Shown piece after piece: positions 9,048 to 10,027 of a DNA stretch of 10,027 nucleotides (the stretch's first letter is position 1; every line of letters begins with the position of its first letter). Source of the stretch: Verrucomicrobiota bacterium. GTDB taxonomy: Bacteria > Verrucomicrobiota > Lentisphaeria > Oligosphaerales > JAFGRS01. The notes under the pieces were generated by a model. That model did no database searches, was not told where the DNA came from, and was given only the letters and a program-made list of their open reading frames with translations. Position numbers and translations under genes: made by a program. The stretch lies in the NCBI GenBank assembly GCA_019136035.1, contig JAGVUW010000251.1:1-10027 (forward strand). The letters run 5' to 3'.

Positions 9048-9299
9048 ATGGCGCATAAAAAGGGTCAGTCATCCACCCGTAACGGCCGCGACAGCAATCC
9101 GAAATACCGTGGGGTCAAGGTCTTCGGCGGCCAGAGCGTCAGCGCGGGCAGCATCATCGTGCGCCAGTGCGGTACGGTCTTCCACCCCGGTAACAACGTC
9201 GGTTGCGGTCGCGACTTCACCCTCTTCGCCCTGAAGGACGGCGTGGTCTCCTTCAACCGCGCCCGCCGCCGGGTTGACGTCACGCCTGTCGAGGCCTGA
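9048..9299 (+). CDS. rpmA: Large ribosomal subunit protein bL27
   Basis: An 83-residue L27, a protein of the 50S subunit whose N-terminal tail reaches the peptidyl transferase centre. It opens [24 protein letters not shown] and continues [22 protein letters not shown] and [12 protein letters not shown], all standard for the family. The N-terminus starts directly at MAHKKG with no cleavable extension. C41 and C53 stand where E. coli-type proteins mostly have Arg and another small residue. GGAG lies 7 bases before the ATG. Its usual partner rplU (L21) is not next to it, and obg is not downstream; it stands alone between greA and a terminator with its own candidate promoter. Confidence 0.97.
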   Translation: MAHKKGQSSTRNGRDSNPKYRGVKVFGGQSVSAGSIIVRQCGTVFHPGNNVGCGRDFTLFALKDGVVSFNRARRRVDVTPVEA

Positions 9300-9373
9300 A
9301 CGGCAGATGCTCCGGGTGGCCGCTCACGGCTCCCTGTCCCGTCGGCAGGCCGTGACGCGGCACCCATGAAGCT

Positions 9374-9427
9374 GAAGCCGGTGCCCTTGGCTCCCCGATG
9401 AGCCCAGCCGCACCGGCTTCTTTCGTT
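9374..9427 (+). terminator. Intrinsic terminator of rpmA
   Basis: GAAGCCGGTGC (9374-9384) pairs perfectly over 11 bp with GCACCGGCTTC (9410-9420), and a T-rich TTTCGTT follows at once (9421-9427). The loop can form a small inner stem with GGCT and AGCC. It lies 75 bases after the rpmA stop codon. This is the clearest terminator in the window. Confidence 0.8.
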
Positions 9428-9442
9428 AAGGTTAACAAGGCC

Positions 9443-9517
9443 CGGCGCTTCCCGGGGTTGCGTCTGGGGACGGCGGCAGACACAGGCGAGACGCCTGTGC
9501 CACTCTCGGGGACGGCG
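9443..9517. repeat. Interspersed hairpin repeat, copy 1
   Basis: A 33-base core (9476-9508) is identical to 9653-9685, and looser similarity extends the match to about 75 bases, starting at CGGCGCT and CCCGGGG. The core contains the perfect hairpin CACAGGCG-AGA-CGCCTGTG (9481-9499). In one frame it reads TGETPVPLS and in another HRRDACATL, peptide strings I recall from spurious proteins in Verrucomicrobia, Lentisphaerae and Planctomycetes. Confidence 0.8.
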
Positions 9518-9574
9518 GCTGCGGCAGCCCAGTCGACAGCGCCGAGCCTCACAGGCCGCGCGAGCCGAGCGCGA

Positions 9575-9603
9575 TCACGGGCGCCGCCCGCCGGCGCCCG
9601 TGA
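9575..9603. repeat. Strong 12-bp inverted repeat
   Basis: TCACGGGCGCCG (9575-9586) and CGGCGCCCGTGA (9592-9603) pair perfectly around a 5-base loop. No T-tract follows on either side, so it is not a typical terminator. It sits between the two copies of the interspersed repeat. Confidence 0.7.
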
Positions 9604-9606
9604 GAT

Positions 9607-9624
9607 GCCGAGCCGACGCTCGGC
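9607..9624. repeat. 7-bp inverted repeat next to repeat copy 2
   Basis: GCCGAGC (9607-9613) and GCTCGGC (9618-9624) pair around the 4-base loop CGAC. It abuts the start of repeat copy 2 and could be part of the same element, although copy 1 does not show this hairpin at the same place. Confidence 0.55.
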
Positions 9625-9694
9625 GCTCCCGGGGATGCGGCTGGGAACAGCCGCAGACACAGGCGAGACGCCTGTGCCACTCTCGCGGACGGCT
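9621..9694. repeat. Interspersed hairpin repeat, copy 2
   Basis: This is the second copy of the element at 9443-9517, in the same orientation, about 178 bases apart. The core 9653-9685 is identical to copy 1 and carries the same CACAGGCG-AGA-CGCCTGTG hairpin (9658-9676). The flanks differ by substitutions and one single-base gap, so the core has been kept better than its edges. Confidence 0.8.
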
Positions 9695-9713
9695 GCCGAA
9701 GCCGGAAAGGCCC

Positions 9714-9751
9714 GTCCGTGTCCGTCCGTGTGTCCGTGCGGGTCCGTGTCC
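9714..9751. repeat. Degenerate TCCGTG tandem repeat
   Basis: TCCGTG occurs at 9715, 9725, 9733 and 9743, separated by short TCCG, TG and CGGG spacers. Read in one minus-strand frame it gives an Arg/Thr/Asp run typical of non-coding simple repeats. It marks slippage-prone DNA with no evident function. Confidence 0.65.
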
Positions 9752-9761
9752 CGAGCCCAAG

Positions 9762-9779
9762 GGCCGCGTCCTCGCGGCC
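9762..9779 (-). terminator. Hairpin downstream of lpxA, possible terminator
   Basis: GGCCGCG (9762-9768) and CGCGGCC (9773-9779) pair over 7 bp around a 4-base loop, with a further G-T and A-T pair outside. It starts about 25 bases after the lpxA stop. Only a weak CTT follows on the minus strand, so termination is uncertain. Confidence 0.35.
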
Positions 9780-9805
9780 TTCCGCCCCGGGCGTGCGGCC
9801 GGCCG

Positions 9806-10027
9806 TCACTCCTCGATGGTCTTGCGCGCCTTGCTCATGTGCCCGGGGCAGACGCCGCGGCGTGTGCCCTCGATGAACTGGACGAACTCCTCCACCTCGG
9901 GGCAGAGCGGCCCGGCGGCGCGGATCTCCTCGAGGGCGTTGACCCGGTTCAGGCCGTTGAAGAAGTACGTCTTGATGGCGCCGCGGATGGCCAGGCGGGT
10001 CTTGTCGTCGAAGCCGGCCCGGCGCAG
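9806..10027 (-). CDS. lpxA: UDP-N-acetylglucosamine acyltransferase LpxA, C-terminal 73 residues
   Basis: LpxA moves a 3-hydroxyacyl chain from acyl carrier protein to UDP-GlcNAc, the first step of lipid A synthesis in the cytoplasm. Only the C-terminal helical domain is in the window; the left-handed beta-helix lies beyond the right edge. The text LRRAGFDDKTRLAIRGAIK, FFNGLNRVNALEEI, then CPEVEEFVQFIEGTRRG follows the family pattern LKRRGFS...IRALRKAY...LFRSGL...EAL...PEV...FIxxSxRGI. An extra tail, VCPGHMSKARKTIEE, follows where many LpxA proteins stop. The stop is TGA at 9806-9808. Assignment rests on this domain alone but the pattern is distinctive. Confidence 0.82.
   Translation of the reverse strand: MRRAGFDDKTRLAIRGAIKTYFFNGLNRVNALEEIRAAGPLCPEVEEFVQFIEGTRRGVCPGHMSKARKTIEE

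Larger units (their letters stand above)
9300..9805. other. Gene-free stretch between rpmA and lpxA, filled with hairpins and repeats
   Basis: No convincing gene lies in these 506 bases. They hold the rpmA terminator, two copies of an interspersed hairpin repeat, two further strong inverted repeats, a short run of TCCGTG units and a hairpin just past the lpxA stop. rpmA and lpxA converge on this region, so it is a 3'-to-3' gap, a usual place for such repeats to accumulate. Open frames crossing it on the minus strand are low-complexity and change character at the repeats. Confidence 0.8.

Noticed and set aside
9476..9685. CRISPR array from the two 33-base repeats
   Set aside because: Only two copies about 177 bases apart, with similar flanks extending beyond the core, and no cas gene nearby; it fits an interspersed hairpin element.
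9549..9809. Minus-strand open frames crossing the repeats
   Set aside because: Their translations are simple Arg/Thr/Asp runs and repeat-derived peptides with no conserved domain.

Overview
This GC-rich window (about two thirds G+C by eye) is ordinary dense bacterial chromosome from a Gram-negative organism that makes lipid A. Several traits together suggest the PVC superphylum (Chlamydiae, Verrucomicrobia, Lentisphaerae, Kiritimatiellae, Planctomycetes): a roughly 716-residue GreA like the long chlamydial form, a fused SecDF with a coiled coil between the first membrane helix and the LGLDLQGGT motif, a PHP protein starting HLHSFFSFNGEG, and short intergenic hairpin repeats that read TGETPVPL in one frame. 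The phylum is an inference from memory of these families; no search was run.

Layout. Positions 1-927 (minus) hold the N-terminal 309 residues of a PHP-domain phosphoesterase that runs off the left edge. Positions 1205-4407 (minus) hold yajC followed by secDF, the accessory part of the Sec export machinery. The secDF reading frame is broken near 3305, with an apparent loss of about 18-20 codons. A divergent control region (4408-4703) separates these from a plus-strand cluster: a sigma-54-type response regulator (4704-6134), a small lipoprotein (6155-6724) and long greA (6762-8912), spaced 20 and 37 bases apart and probably one operon. rpmA (ribosomal protein L27, 9048-9299) follows with its own likely promoter and a strong terminator. 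Positions 9300-9805 have no gene but many hairpins, including two copies of an interspersed repeat. The right edge (9806-10027, minus) is the C-terminal end of lpxA.

How it fits together. YajC and SecDF help proteins cross the inner membrane. The most interesting gene is the lipoprotein at 6155-6724: its whole exported part lines up without gaps over about 66 residues with the P1 head of the SecD encoded nearby, so it looks like a free, membrane-anchored SecD P1 head. It lies in the operon of a sigma-54 activator transcribed divergently from yajC-secDF, which hints at a link between export or envelope state and that regulator. That link is an inference. No sensor kinase for the regulator is present in the window.
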